Positions 38,659-48,765 of a stretch of 62,256 nucleotides of DNA are shown piece after piece. Numbering within the stretch: the stretch's first letter is position 1; each line of letters starts with the position of its first letter. The notes below the pieces were generated by a model that was not told the origin of the DNA, searched no databases, and saw only the letters and a list, made by a program, of their open reading frames with translations. The DNA comes from Weissella cibaria (GTDB lineage: Bacteria; Bacillota; Bacilli; Lactobacillales; Lactobacillaceae): contig NZ_SDGK01000032.1 in NCBI RefSeq assembly GCF_004521965.1, forward strand, positions 1-62,256, read 5' to 3'. The translations under genes and the position numbers were made by a program.

Positions 38659-39702
38659 ATGCGTAAGCGCGTTAAATTAGGGATGGTGTTGGTACCATTA
38701 GGGGCCGCAGTCATCGGTGGAACAGTCTTGTATGTGACTGATCATCAGGCAACAAAAGAGGCCGGGACGCCAACCTATCAGGTGGCAACGGTGAAACAGT
38801 CAACCTTTACGGTGGCTGGTAAGGTGGCACCAGTTGCTCAGCAACAATTAACGATTCCTGAGGGGAAAGTGCAACAATTGAACGTTGCCAATGGTGATAC
38901 CGTCACCGCTGGTCAGGTGTTGCTAACGACTTTTTTGGATAAATCAATGGACTTGGCTGAGCAACAAGCAACCCTTGATAAGGGCAATCGGGTAGCGACA
39001 AGTGCGCAAAACACAATTAATCAATTGACACAGCAACTGCAACAGTTGCCTGCAGATGATCCAACACGGGCAGACTTGGACTCGCAATTGCGTGATGCAA
39101 AAAGCAATTTAGCTGATGCACAGGCGGATGTGCAAACGAGTCAGCAAGTATTACAGCGTGGACAAAATAGTCAGTACGGTCAGGTGACGGCCCCTTACGA
39201 TGGACGAATTTCAGTAAGTTATGATCAGAGCGGTAAAGTACAATTGGCCATTACCGGTTCGGGACTACAAGCAACTGGTTTGGTTAGTGAGTACGACTAC
39301 GACAAAGTCAAAGATCACCGCGATGTTGCCATTAAGGCTTTAGCAACGAAACACGAAGCAAAAACCACCCTTAATTTCTTATCGACCAATCCGGCGAAAG
39401 AAAGCAGTAAAAACATGGCGCGATACGCATTTACAACGGAAAACTTGGATGCGACGCAATTTATGAATGGCCAATCACTGACAATCACAGTGCCGCAAGA
39501 TGGGATTCGGGTACCAATGGCGGCTGTTAAACACGGCCATGTATATCGCTATGTTGCGGGTAAGGCCCGTAAGACGCCAGTGACAACTGAAAAGCGGGAT
39601 GGTTATTTAGTTGTCACGGCCGGCCTACAAGCTAAGGAACGCATTATTATGAACCCGGATAATAAGTTAAAAGATGCGGCACAGGTGGCGATTAGTGATT
39701 AA
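38659..39702 (+). CDS. Efflux adaptor protein (MacA/HlyD-like)
   Basis: A 347-residue membrane-fusion-type protein. One N-terminal membrane segment (about 5-24) is followed by a split lipoyl/barrel-sandwich domain (QLNVANGDTVTAGQVLL), a Gln/Asp-rich coiled hairpin of about 70 residues, and a beta-barrel region. It is the extracytoplasmic partner of the ABC exporter encoded by the next two genes. The ATG at 38659 is supported by TGGGGGAT upstream; the frame open from 38542 starts too early. Its stop codon overlaps the start of the ATPase gene. Confidence 0.88.
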   Translation: MRKRVKLGMVLVPLGAAVIGGTVLYVTDHQATKEAGTPTYQVATVKQSTFTVAGKVAPVAQQQLTIPEGKVQQLNVANGDTVTAGQVLLTTFLDKSMDLAEQQATLDKGNRVATSAQNTINQLTQQLQQLPADDPTRADLDSQLRDAKSNLADAQADVQTSQQVLQRGQNSQYGQVTAPYDGRISVSYDQSGKVQLAITGSGLQATGLVSEYDYDKVKDHRDVAIKALATKHEAKTTLNFLSTNPAKESSKNMARYAFTTENLDATQFMNGQSLTITVPQDGIRVPMAAVKHGHVYRYVAGKARKTPVTTEKRDGYLVVTAGLQAKERIIMNPDNKLKDAAQVAISD

Positions 39703-40375
39703 TTTAAAAAATATCAATAAGTCGTATCGTCAAGGTGGCAATCAATTTCATGTCTTGCATGATATTAATTTGGCGATTGATGCTGGTGAATATGTCTCAA
39801 TTATTGGCCAATCAGGATCAGGTAAGTCGACGTTAATTAACATTATTGGCTTTTTAGATGATCAATTTGAAGGTGAGTATCAATTTAATGACACACAAAT
39901 TCAAACATTAAAACGAGCGGAATTAACGCCTTTCCGTAATGCCAGCGTGGGGTTTATTTTTCAAAATTTCAAGCTGATTCGGACGATGTCGGTGAGCGAT
40001 AACATTGCCCTCCCCTTACTTTATGCCGGTGAAAAACGACGCCAAGTGCAGGCCCGGATTGATGAACAGTTAACACGGGTTGGGCTGCCTGACGTAGGTG
40101 ATAAGCTCCCCACCGCCCTATCTGGTGGGCAACAACAGCGTGTGTCAATTGCGCGTGCGTTGGTTGCCAATCCAAGTTTTCTGATTGCGGACGAGCCAAC
40201 AGGTGCATTAGATAGTCGGACCTCAGCCGAAATTATGCAACTCTTTAAAGAGTTGAACGACCAAGGCACAACGATTATCTTAGTCACACACGATCCTAAT
40301 GTGGCCGCAGCAACGAAGCGGACGGTTGAAATTCTAGATGGTCGCATTATTGCAGATTCGGAGGTGTCATCATGA
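39695..40375 (+). CDS. ABC exporter ATP-binding protein (MacB/LolD-like)
   Basis: A 226-residue ATPase. Walker A GQSGSGKSTLINIIG, signature ALSGGQQQRVSIARALVA and Walker B FLIADEP are complete; the MacB/LolD signature spacing and FIFQNFKLI Q-loop are typical. GTG at 39695 is the likely start, overlapping the previous stop by eight bases, with AGGTGG upstream. It energises the permease that follows; probable substrates are a peptide or antimicrobial, by analogy only. Confidence 0.93.
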   Translation: MINLKNINKSYRQGGNQFHVLHDINLAIDAGEYVSIIGQSGSGKSTLINIIGFLDDQFEGEYQFNDTQIQTLKRAELTPFRNASVGFIFQNFKLIRTMSVSDNIALPLLYAGEKRRQVQARIDEQLTRVGLPDVGDKLPTALSGGQQQRVSIARALVANPSFLIADEPTGALDSRTSAEIMQLFKELNDQGTTIILVTHDPNVAAATKRTVEILDGRIIADSEVSS

Positions 40376-41538
40376 GATTTTCTGAATTAGTGAAGGCATC
40401 ATGGCATGCCTTGATTGCTAATCCGAAGCGGAGTTTTTTAACCACTATCGGGATTATCATTGGCATTGCGTCAGTCGTCACGATTATGTCACTAGGTGCG
40501 GGTGTTAAAAAACAGATGCTACGGGATTTAGATACGACCCAAACCGGGCAACAAACGGCGGAGATTTACTACAATTCACGCGATATGTTTTTAAATGAAC
40601 CGGGCTTTGACAATCGGGATGTCACTATGTTGATGGACGCTAATCTCAAGGGCGTTGCGAAGGTTGAAATTTTGCAACAAACGAAGAAAATTGGCATGAC
40701 CGCGATTATTAATGATAGCCAGCAAGCGATGACGGCGGATTTGGTTAACAAGCCCGTTAAACAACCAATTGTTGCGGGTCAAAATTTGACGACTTACGAT
40801 TTTGAAGTGAAGAATCCAGTTATGTTGATGTCGGATAAGTTAGCAACCAAGATGTATACGACGGCTGCGAATGCCGTCGGGACTTCGGTTACGGTCCAGC
40901 AAACAACGTATACGGTTATTGGGGTTTATCATAATAAAGTTGCCGATGCACGGTTGCCGAAGACCCTGTATCTTAACTCGAGTAATGGGAAGCAAGGTAA
41001 TGGTATTAAGCTAACTTTTAAGTCTGGTGCTCAGGTAAGTCTGGGTGCTAAACAGGCCTTGCATCAACTGAAAAAATTAGGGAGTCATCATCGTGATGGT
41101 AGCTATGAGTATATTGATATGGGCAAGTTGCTGAAGGGAATTAGCAAATCGATTTCAGGAATCACCTATTTTGTGGCAGCAATTGCGGGCATTTCATTGT
41201 TCATTGCTGGGATTGGCGTGATGAATATGATGTACATTTCAGTTTCTGAACGAACACAAGAAATTGGTGTGCGCTTGGCGTTAGGGGCCACGCCTAAAAA
41301 TATCATGATGCAATTCCTGCTAGAAGCGATTATTTTAACGGTTTCGGGTGGTGTCATTGGCCTAGTTATTGGTACTAGTGTGGCAGCTGTTGCATCGATG
41401 GCGATGCCGTTCAGAGCGATTGTCACCCCTGCTTCGGTCTCGTTAGCATTTGGTGTTTCCACAGCCGTTGGAATTGTGTTTGGCCTGTTACCAGCTAAGC
41501 AAGCAGCGAATAAGAACTTAATTGATATCTTGCGCTAG
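40372..41538 (+). CDS. ABC exporter permease (MacB/FtsX family)
   Basis: A 388-residue permease. One membrane segment near residues 20-40 (SFLTTIGIIIGIASVVTIMS), an extracellular MacB-PCD domain of about 220 residues and three C-terminal segments carrying GVMNMMYISVSERTQEIGVRLALGA, of which the EIGVRLALGA stretch is the FtsX/MacB coupling signature. ATGA overlap with the ATPase gene shows translational coupling. Ends at a terminator. Confidence 0.93.
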   Translation: MRFSELVKASWHALIANPKRSFLTTIGIIIGIASVVTIMSLGAGVKKQMLRDLDTTQTGQQTAEIYYNSRDMFLNEPGFDNRDVTMLMDANLKGVAKVEILQQTKKIGMTAIINDSQQAMTADLVNKPVKQPIVAGQNLTTYDFEVKNPVMLMSDKLATKMYTTAANAVGTSVTVQQTTYTVIGVYHNKVADARLPKTLYLNSSNGKQGNGIKLTFKSGAQVSLGAKQALHQLKKLGSHHRDGSYEYIDMGKLLKGISKSISGITYFVAAIAGISLFIAGIGVMNMMYISVSERTQEIGVRLALGATPKNIMMQFLLEAIILTVSGGVIGLVIGTSVAAVASMAMPFRAIVTPASVSLAFGVSTAVGIVFGLLPAKQAANKNLIDILR

Positions 41539-41567
41539 ATACCTTGCAGCAATAACAAACTAATATG

Positions 41568-41606
41568 CAAAAAAACGCATCCGCTTAGCGCGAATGCGTT
41601 TTTTAT
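41568..41606. terminator. Bidirectional terminator
   Basis: AAAAAACGCAT and ATGCGTTTTTT pair, with an inner CGC/GCG, between convergent permease and MMPL genes. Confidence 0.88.
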
Positions 41607-41618
41607 GTTTAAACCTGA

Positions 41619-44600
41619 TTAACTCTCGTTTTCAACGGCCTTAACCAATAGCTTGTTTGCCAAGGCAACCCCGGCAGGCAAGAACAATGGCATGACGATC
41701 AAACTCAAGAACGCCAATCCGATGATAACGACCGTAGCAACTTCGATTAACGATAAGACCCCTGATGGAATCAAGGCTGCGAACGTACCAGCCAAAATCA
41801 ATGCGGCTGATAGTACCACAGCGCCGATAACACCGGCCGCTGTGACCATTCGCGTTGAGGCGTTTCCTTCAGCTTCACGGTAGCGCATCATGAGGAAGAT
41901 TGAGTAATCAACTCCCAAGGCAACTAACATGATGAAACTAAAGAATGGCACATTCCATGACAATTCATTCGTGTCCATTACTTGGGCAATCAACAGTTGA
42001 CCAAGGTGCAAAGCGGCACCGTATGAAAGTAATAGACCAAGCACAATCAAGATTGGCTTGATGAGTGAACGGGTGATGATAATCAACACTAACAAGATAC
42101 CGGCCAACATGATGGCTGCAGTACGGATGAAGTCAGCTTGAGAAATCTTCTTCAAATCATCGTTACGAGCAGCCGTACCAGCAATCGCAACCTCTGAGCC
42201 AGCTAACTTCGTGCCGCGAAGCGCGTTGGTAGCAACCTTTTGGATGTTCTTTGAAACTGGCATTGCACGACGTGAGAATGGGTTTTCATTCATAATTACT
42301 TGTAATTGCAACGTCTTATGATCAGCTGACATATAACTCGTCAAAGCACTCTTGAACGTCTTACCCTTCAAGACCTCAGTTGGTACATAGAAGACTGAGG
42401 TTCCGGTGTTACTCAAATCAGACAAGTAAGTTGTGGCTGTGCCCAACCCCTTACCGATTTTGTTCAAGCCAGCTGAACCTTCAGACAAGCCACTTTGCAA
42501 TTCCTTTGATTGGCTTTGCAAATCGCTAATGCCTTGGCTCAATTGTTGTTGACCTGATTGCAATGATGACAAACCAGATGTCAAAGCACCTGACTTGGTT
42601 GATACCTCACCGGCAGCAGATGAACCGCTGTCCAAGCTTGAGCTTAGTGTGCCGGCACCGGCTTGCATTTGGGTCAAAGCAGCTTGCAATTGGTGAACGC
42701 TGTCAGCGATTTGTGACAAACTACTGCTCAGTGATTCAGCTGATGTGACCATATCGTTGTTCATCGCACTGGCGTTGGCCAATGACTGTGAACTAGCCGT
42801 TAGTGAATCAATATTTGATTCAGCCGTTTGAATGGCTGATTGTACTTTACCGTTTTGGTTAACAGAGGCGTCACCATTCAAGGTGTCACGAATTGACGTG
42901 AAGCCTTGGTTGGCAGTGGCCAAAGCTGATTGCGCAGCGCCCAATGTGTCAGCTGTTTGACGTAAGTTAGCCGTCAAAGTTGGGACTGACGTATTTAAGG
43001 TATCAAGCGTCGTTGCCAAGCCGTTCACAACTGCAACCGCGTTTGACAAGTTAGTTGACAATTCAGCAGCGCTAGATTGACCTGATTGCATACCGCTTGT
43101 CAAAGTTGACAAAACACCCTGCAATTCTGAAGCGCCATTCGCCAAATCGTTGGTACTTGAAGTCAATGGCGCAGCGGCTGATGCTAATTGATCAGTGCTG
43201 TTAAGTTGACTTGAAGCATCTGTCAAAGACTTGCTGATGGTCTTCGTCCCAGTCTTGGCATCGTCTAGCTTGTCTGACAAGCTAGCGCTTTGTGATGCCG
43301 TGTAAAGTGACGTGATCTTTTCAGCCGTTGGACGGGTCGGACCGGCAACGCTGGCCACCCCATTCAAGTTATTGATTTGACCAGTTAGGTTATCAATAAT
43401 CGCCAAAGCTTTGTTGTTGTTCATCGCCTTCTTTGAGTGAATGTACACAGTTGCAGGTGATGCATAACCGGCTGGATAGTGATCTTCAATCGTTTGGACG
43501 GCTGACTTTGAGTCATATACGTCAGAAACTTCCCACAAGTCGTTAAAGTTCAATGGCTTATTGTTTGTCACTGCTAATGGCACTGTCACCAACAAGACAG
43601 CCAAAATCGTTAGAATTGGCTTTCCAACCGCAAACGATGAAAACTTAGTCCAAAGCTTGCTGGTCTCAGGTTCGTTGAACTTCTTGCTTGGCCAGAACAA
43701 AGTCTTACCAAGTAACGACATGATGGCTGGATTCAATGTGCTCATCACGAATAACATGACCAACACACCAAGAGCGACGGCGCTAGTTGCCTTGTAAAGT
43801 TGGAAGTTTGCCAAACCAAGGGCGGCGAATCCAATCAATACGGCTGTACCACTGTAGAAAATCGTACGACCAGCTGTCTTGCGAGCAACTAAAGCGGCGG
43901 TAACTGGATCGTCATCGATACCCAATTGCTCACGGAAACGTGAGTACATCAGGATATTGTAGTCAGTTCCAATTCCAAATAGCACTACAACCAAGAATAC
44001 TTGGGTGAACGTTGAGAATGGAAAATTGAAGCTTTGCACCAAATTTCCGACAACGCTCAATGAGACCAAGTAGCTAATGCCGACCGTCAATAATGAGGCG
44101 ATTGGCACGATTGGTGAGCGGAATACCAAAATCAACACAACCAAAATAAAGATAATGGCAATGATTTCAGTACGCTTCACACCAGTCTGAGTTGTACTTG
44201 CGAAGTCATACGTGATCAAATCCTCACCAGTCAAACGAAGCTTCAACCCATCAGTTGATAGCGCATCAGTCAGGGAATTGGCCACTTCCTTGACGTTACC
44301 TTGTGACTTGTCGACACTGATTTGAACCAGCGTTGTCATACCGTCCTTCGAGTTTAGACGGTTAGCAACGGACTTGCTTGTCGCAAATGACGTCAGATTA
44401 GTGATGCCATATTGCTCCTCACGTAATTTCAAGTTCTCAAGGGTATCCTTAAGATCCTTTTTCTCTGCCTTGCTGATTTTCTTCCCATCTGATGACGTAT
44501 AAACTGCGGTCAAATCGTAAGTTTGATCGCTTCCCCCGTTGTAGATGTTACTTAGGTCAGCAGATTTCGAAGTCTGTGATGACGCAGGTAAGGAGATTTG

Positions 44601-44711
44601 CCCCTTTGTTTGCGCCAAATCCGACATATTTGGCAAAAAGAGCACTGCGACGACCGCAATAATTGCCCAAATTGCTAAATACAAATATCGGATTTTCTTA
44701 AACCATTTCAT
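41619..44711 (-). CDS. MMPL-family (RND superfamily) exporter with long helical insert
   Basis: A 1030-residue protein with a signal-anchor helix (about 8-27), a six-helix bundle at 175-400 (FGIGTDYNILMYSRFREQ) and a second at 830-1020 (ALGVDYSIFLMMRYREAE), the two MMPL motifs with the proton-relay aspartates. Between them lies an extracellular stretch of more than 400 residues rich in Ser, Ala, Leu and Gln, predicted to be coiled-coil as in YhgE/Pip proteins. Likely exports a lipid, peptide or drug; substrate unknown. RBS GAGGA. Monocistronic. Confidence 0.9.
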   Translation of the reverse strand: MKWFKKIRYLYLAIWAIIAVVAVLFLPNMSDLAQTKGQISLPASSQTSKSADLSNIYNGGSDQTYDLTAVYTSSDGKKISKAEKKDLKDTLENLKLREEQYGITNLTSFATSKSVANRLNSKDGMTTLVQISVDKSQGNVKEVANSLTDALSTDGLKLRLTGEDLITYDFASTTQTGVKRTEIIAIIFILVVLILVFRSPIVPIASLLTVGISYLVSLSVVGNLVQSFNFPFSTFTQVFLVVVLFGIGTDYNILMYSRFREQLGIDDDPVTAALVARKTAGRTIFYSGTAVLIGFAALGLANFQLYKATSAVALGVLVMLFVMSTLNPAIMSLLGKTLFWPSKKFNEPETSKLWTKFSSFAVGKPILTILAVLLVTVPLAVTNNKPLNFNDLWEVSDVYDSKSAVQTIEDHYPAGYASPATVYIHSKKAMNNNKALAIIDNLTGQINNLNGVASVAGPTRPTAEKITSLYTASQSASLSDKLDDAKTGTKTISKSLTDASSQLNSTDQLASAAAPLTSSTNDLANGASELQGVLSTLTSGMQSGQSSAAELSTNLSNAVAVVNGLATTLDTLNTSVPTLTANLRQTADTLGAAQSALATANQGFTSIRDTLNGDASVNQNGKVQSAIQTAESNIDSLTASSQSLANASAMNNDMVTSAESLSSSLSQIADSVHQLQAALTQMQAGAGTLSSSLDSGSSAAGEVSTKSGALTSGLSSLQSGQQQLSQGISDLQSQSKELQSGLSEGSAGLNKIGKGLGTATTYLSDLSNTGTSVFYVPTEVLKGKTFKSALTSYMSADHKTLQLQVIMNENPFSRRAMPVSKNIQKVATNALRGTKLAGSEVAIAGTAARNDDLKKISQADFIRTAAIMLAGILLVLIIITRSLIKPILIVLGLLLSYGAALHLGQLLIAQVMDTNELSWNVPFFSFIMLVALGVDYSIFLMMRYREAEGNASTRMVTAAGVIGAVVLSAALILAGTFAALIPSGVLSLIEVATVVIIGLAFLSLIVMPLFLPAGVALANKLLVKAVENES

Positions 44712-44872
44712 GACAAAATCCTCGTATTCAATTGTATAAGTACACGTGTGATATAAAGTACACTAGATATATTTTAACATGTTACGTGTCTAAATTTAGG
44801 GATTATTTGCGAAAAACTAGGCCCAAATTAAGTACAATTAAAGGTAAAACAGTGCACTGGATTGGGGAGTAA

Positions 44873-45603
44873 ATGACAATGGCAGAAATTAGTTTGGTCG
44901 CGACTGATTTAGATGGGACTTTTTAACGGACGTGAAGCGTTTTAATGAGGCCCATTTTGATCGCATTTTACAATTATTAGCGGCACAGGATGCGCGATTT
45001 ATCGTGGATAGTGGTCGCACTGAAGAACAAATTGATAAACATTTTAAACGCTTTGCAGGGCGTTATAATTTAGTGGCTGATAACGGTGCGATTGTTAAGA
45101 CTGCGGATGGTAAAACGTTGAAGGTGTCGGGGCTTGAAGTGCCAGAGGTCGCAACCATAATGCAAGTTGTGGCCCACTTGCCCTTCGATCCTCGGCAAGG
45201 TGCCCTGTTTACTGGGCGTCACGGCGTATATATATTGCGTGATCAAGGTCGGTTGAACTTAGCTCATCAATCACTAGTGTTGATGATGTTTGCACATGTT
45301 ACGATGATTGATAGCCTGGCGGAAATTGATGAACTGATTTTAAAAGTAACGATTGACTATGCAGATTATCAGACTAATCATTTTATTCAAGCCGCGCAAC
45401 AAGCATTGGGGTCAGCCGCCCACGTGACAACGTCTGGTTATGGGTCGGTTGATATGGTGGCACCAGATGTGAATAGAGCCAATGGTATTAAAGTGCTGGC
45501 AGATTATTACGACGTTACCGCTGATCAATTGTTGGTCGTGTTTGGTGACGGACTAAATGATGCGGAAATATTAGCTTTGGCAGCGCACCCATATGCATAT
45601 TGA
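44873..45603 (+). pseudogene. Cof-type HAD hydrolase, frameshifted and C-terminally truncated
   Basis: ATG at 44873 (RBS TGGGGAG) opens TMAEISLVATDLDGTF, the catalytic DxD motif, and stops at once at TAA. Adding one T to the five-T run at 44920-44924 would restore F-L-T-D-V-K-R and join the 223-codon frame from 44932. That part has Cof features (VADNGAI, VFGDGLNDAEIL) but ends right after the GDGxND motif, about 40 residues short of the family. The enzyme, a phosphatase of sugar phosphates or similar, is inactive unless the indel is an assembly error. Confidence 0.85.
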
Positions 45604-45752
45604 AACGCATTTTTGTATATAGTGTTAATTCGTACCATAAGTTTCATAGGCTGAGTTTGTGAACTTCACAAACTGGTTATACATAAATGTTAAGATGATG
45701 TTAGTAAGATTTACATTTTGTTCGCATATGAAAGTTAAGATTGGGGGCATAT

Positions 45753-46055
45753 ATGGCAGTTTTAACGTTTAATGTGGCACCAGATTCAGTCATCTGTGCG
45801 GTTTATGAAGAAGGCGGTTGTCGCGAACATGGGGTGTTTGAGGTGCCTGAAACTAAGGATGCGTTACTTTTACGAATGCAGCGTATGACCCGCCTATATG
45901 GCGCATTGTACGCATTAACTGGCATTGGCGTATCGCTGGGTAACGAGCAGGATGTGGTGGCAGAAGATCTCAAAATGACGTTACAGTTACCGGTGTTGGT
46001 GATGGCATGTGGGGATGAGACCGAACTTGCGCAGCGAACGTTAGCAGCCTTTTAG
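45753..46055 (+). CDS. Small protein resembling the N-terminal domain of ROK kinases
   Basis: A 100-residue ORF with RBS TTGGGGG. ALYALTGIGVSLGN and LPVLVMACGDETELAQRTLAAF recall the N-terminal ROK segments (GIGISxPG and PVxxxNDANxAALAE), but the phosphate-binding GGT motif and the catalytic D/N are absent. It may be a remnant of a sugar kinase or a divergent regulator domain. It follows the broken Cof gene by about 150 bp. Assignment is weak. Confidence 0.4.
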   Translation: MAVLTFNVAPDSVICAVYEEGGCREHGVFEVPETKDALLLRMQRMTRLYGALYALTGIGVSLGNEQDVVAEDLKMTLQLPVLVMACGDETELAQRTLAAF

Positions 46056-46172
46056 GGGGCGTTATTCCGTATTGTGAGAACATTCACTACAAAAGGTTTG
46101 AATTTTCTAAAGATACTAGTAAATAAAATCACAAAACAGTAATAACAAGGGTTTCCAGCGTTTTAAATCAAA

Positions 46173-46210
46173 AAACAACCGGTCTGCTTTTAGTCAGACA
46201 GGTTGTTTTT
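46173..46210 (-). terminator. Terminator of rnhA
   Basis: AAAACAACC and GTCTG pair with CAGAC and GGTTGTTTT. It lies next to the rnhA stop codon. Confidence 0.85.
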
Positions 46211-46212
46211 GA

Positions 46213-46914
46213 TTACTTTTTCAGCTGATCCATGGCGTCATTCAGCAACTGATCGACGCGGATGTTTCCCGCACTCGTTGCGTGCCCCTTAACCCAAATA
46301 AATGCCAAGCGGTCTTGAACTTGCTGAACCAATTCGTAGACTTGTTGCCAAGCAGTTAGGTTTGCGATTTCACCGCTAGATTTGCGCCAACCGTTTGATT
46401 GCCAGTTGTACATCCAGTCGGTTACCGTATCTAAAACGTACTTTGAATCACTCACAATAGTTACCGGCTCGCTGACCTTGGTCATTTGAAGTAAGGCGTT
46501 AATCAAACCAAGAATTTCCATCTCGTTGTTTGTTCGCCCGAAAAAGGCACCGCTGTCAGTAAATACCGGCGTTTGCATATCATCACCACGATAAATTGCG
46601 ATGGCCCAGGCTGCCTTGTCGGTGGGACGGACGTGACCACCCGCTACGTTACCAGTATTCCGACTACCGCCATCGGTAAAGATGTAGTAACGACTTGGCT
46701 CGGCGTTGAACTGACCATCATAGGCGGTTACGTATTGGCGCGCCGTATTGCCCGACGCCCCGGTTTGATCATCAAACCACGCTTGTGCCTCGGCACGCGT
46801 GGCAAATCCCTTATACTTTGGTGTTGGTTTGGTATGTGTATAGCGTTGTACCTCAGACCAAGGCTTGGTGTAAAGGCCTTCGAACTGATTGCCAACGATT
46901 GCATAGGTCTTCAT
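46213..46914 (-). CDS. rnhA: Ribonuclease HI with N-terminal hybrid-binding domain
   Basis: A 233-residue RNase H. Residues 1-50 form the RHBD/viroplasmin domain (KTYAIVGNQFEGLYTKPW and YKGFATRAEAQAWF) that grips RNA-DNA hybrids; residues 85-230 are the catalytic domain with DGGSRNTG, the NNEMEILG glutamate, SDSKYV and a late KGHATSAGN aspartate-region motif. It removes RNA from hybrids. The ATG at 46914 follows GGGGAAG; an upstream in-frame ATG is not supported. Confidence 0.93.
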   Translation of the reverse strand: MKTYAIVGNQFEGLYTKPWSEVQRYTHTKPTPKYKGFATRAEAQAWFDDQTGASGNTARQYVTAYDGQFNAEPSRYYIFTDGGSRNTGNVAGGHVRPTDKAAWAIAIYRGDDMQTPVFTDSGAFFGRTNNEMEILGLINALLQMTKVSEPVTIVSDSKYVLDTVTDWMYNWQSNGWRKSSGEIANLTAWQQVYELVQQVQDRLAFIWVKGHATSAGNIRVDQLLNDAMDQLKK

Positions 46915-47014
46915 GTTTTCTTCCCCGAATCTCAATTGTTATTTATTAATGATAGCGTAAATTAAGCATGAACGGTATTATTCAATTCTCATACTTATTC
47001 ATGGGGAATTATGG

Positions 47015-47579
47015 ATGTTTAACTATTATTTGACGTATCAGCCAGATGTACCAGCTGGTATTGGATTTGGCCAATTTTCGGGAACGCATCTCGCAGTATT
47101 AGGCGTACTGGCGATTGACATTTATCATTTGGTGCATCGCTATCAACGCTTGACGTTGGCCGGACGGCGCCATCAACGTTGGGGGATTGCGTTGGCGATT
47201 TGGACGATGGAATTATTTAAGGATATTTATTTAGCCACAACCGGACAGTAGGACCCTAATCTGTTGCCATTTCATATACGTGAGTTTGGGTTGATGATGG
47301 TTGCAATTGATGCTATCAAGCCAGATAAAACAATCCAGGCCATTTTGTACAGTTTGACAATTTGGGATGCCGTTTGTTTTGTGGGTCAATGCGCGTCTGC
47401 AGACGAATTTTTTCTTTTTAAATACAGCAGCACCGGGTTCGCCACTTGAACCATTGCAGCATATGTTTGGTCATGGGGCGTTGTATATTAGCGTGATTAT
47501 CATGTTATTGGGTGTGCTGTGGATGGTGATGTATCTGCCATGGACCTTGGTACCAAGGCCTAAACCGATTTGGGCATAA
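47015..47579 (+). pseudogene. YwaF-family membrane protein, broken
   Basis: The first frame begins MFNYYLTYQP and FGQFSGTHLAVLG, typical of YwaF/TIGR02206 proteins, and stops at TAG (47249-47251). The same frame continues DPNLLPFHIREFGLMMVAIDA, so this is a nonsense mutation. Near 47360 the homology shifts frame and continues LQTNFFFLNTAAPGSPLEPL to 47579. Total length (about 188 codons) is also below the usual 220-240 residues, suggesting an internal deletion. Confidence 0.85.
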
Positions 47580-47666
47580 ACAACGTGATCATCGGGAGCA
47601 GCCTTTCGGAACGCGTTTAAAAACCGCAAATACGCAACTTTGAATCAGCGTATTTGCGGTTTTTAA
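47579..47666. repeat. Convergent-gap repeat, copy 3 (with terminator)
   Basis: In reverse complement: a perfect 17-bp terminator stem (AAAAACCGCAAATACGC, 47619-47665) followed by AAACGCGTTCCGAAAGGCTG, CTCCCGATGATCACGTTGTT. The last block matches the inverted half of copy 1, the first block its left half. It lies between the convergent YwaF remnant and the PTS IIC-like gene and doubles as the terminator of the latter. Confidence 0.75.
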
Positions 47667-47676
47667 CTGTGGTGCA

Positions 47677-48735
47677 TTAGAGCGGAATTTTTAAATCGGT
47701 TGCTGGTGTAATCAGGCGTGTTTTTTTAACAAAAATGACGGTCATTAGCCAGGCGGTTAGTACGGGCGCTATCAAGTAGGTTAAGCTAATGCGCCAAATT
47801 AAACCGTCATGGCCGGAAACTTGCCAAGCGGTTAGTGGTCCGATTAAACCTGAAGCCCCGAAACCCGCGGAGAAGGGCGTGCCTTGGATGTGCGCCAGTG
47901 TTGCGACGCCACCAGTAATACCAGCAGCTAGGATGACAGGAACGAATAGCAATGGCTTCTTTAAGAGATTGGCCATTTGGATTTTGGGTGAGCCAATCAC
48001 ATGGGCGATGGTACCACCAATTGGATTAACTGTAGCGCTCATCCAAGCTAACGTTAATGCACCAGCAACAATCCCTGCATTGGCGGCACCAGCCCCGATG
48101 CCTGCAAGATTGATCGCCGTGGCAATGCCAACCGATGATAGGGGCGACACGATTAGGGCAGCGAAAGCCATCCCTAAGATGATACCCATGGGAAGGGGTG
48201 AAAAATGTGTCGCACTGGCAGTTAGTGATCCGATAAACCCTTGAATAGTTAGCATCCAAGGTAAGGTAACGAGGCCAATACTCCCGCCAATTAAAAGCAC
48301 GATGGTGGGCAAAAAAATTAATTTTAACTGGCCCAGTTTATCTTGGAGTAATAGTACTAAGCCCGCTGATAGATAGGTCACCAACATGACGTTTAGAATT
48401 GCGCCGGAACCAGCTAATGTATAGAGACCGTTGCTGTTGCTATGAACCACGCCACCGGAAACGACACTGGCTAGCGCAATCGCGGCGGATTCCAGGGTGC
48501 CGAGTCGTAAGAATGCGCCAACGGCGAAGGCCGAGATAATAGGCAACATGCTTTGGGCAACGTTGGTCATCATCGTAACGGTTGTCACCCAGGGATGTTG
48601 ACCGAAGAAAGTCAGTAATTGACTGGTTAAAGCAGCGGGAATGAGCGCGATAACAATACCTAAGCTATTCCCGTTTAAGACGTTTAATGTGAAATCTTGT
48701 AAGCTGGATGTGTTTAGTCGAAATCGTTGTGTCAT
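47677..48735 (-). CDS. PTS IIC-like membrane protein (PTS_EIIC_2 type)
   Basis: A 352-residue permease with eight to ten hydrophobic segments. It resembles stand-alone PTS sugar transporter IIC proteins of the PTS_EIIC_2 family: an N-terminal NVLNGNSLGIVIALIPAAL, a central SPLSSVGIATAINLAGIGAG and a C-terminal FSAGFGASGLIGPL. No IIA or IIB gene is nearby, so phosphotransferase-linked transport is uncertain. RBS GGAGAA. Confidence 0.8.
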   Translation of the reverse strand: MTQRFRLNTSSLQDFTLNVLNGNSLGIVIALIPAALTSQLLTFFGQHPWVTTVTMMTNVAQSMLPIISAFAVGAFLRLGTLESAAIALASVVSGGVVHSNSNGLYTLAGSGAILNVMLVTYLSAGLVLLLQDKLGQLKLIFLPTIVLLIGGSIGLVTLPWMLTIQGFIGSLTASATHFSPLPMGIILGMAFAALIVSPLSSVGIATAINLAGIGAGAANAGIVAGALTLAWMSATVNPIGGTIAHVIGSPKIQMANLLKKPLLFVPVILAAGITGGVATLAHIQGTPFSAGFGASGLIGPLTAWQVSGHDGLIWRISLTYLIAPVLTAWLMTVIFVKKTRLITPATDLKIPL

Positions 48736-48765
48736 AGATTTTTCTCCATAGCTGATGGGTCAGGA

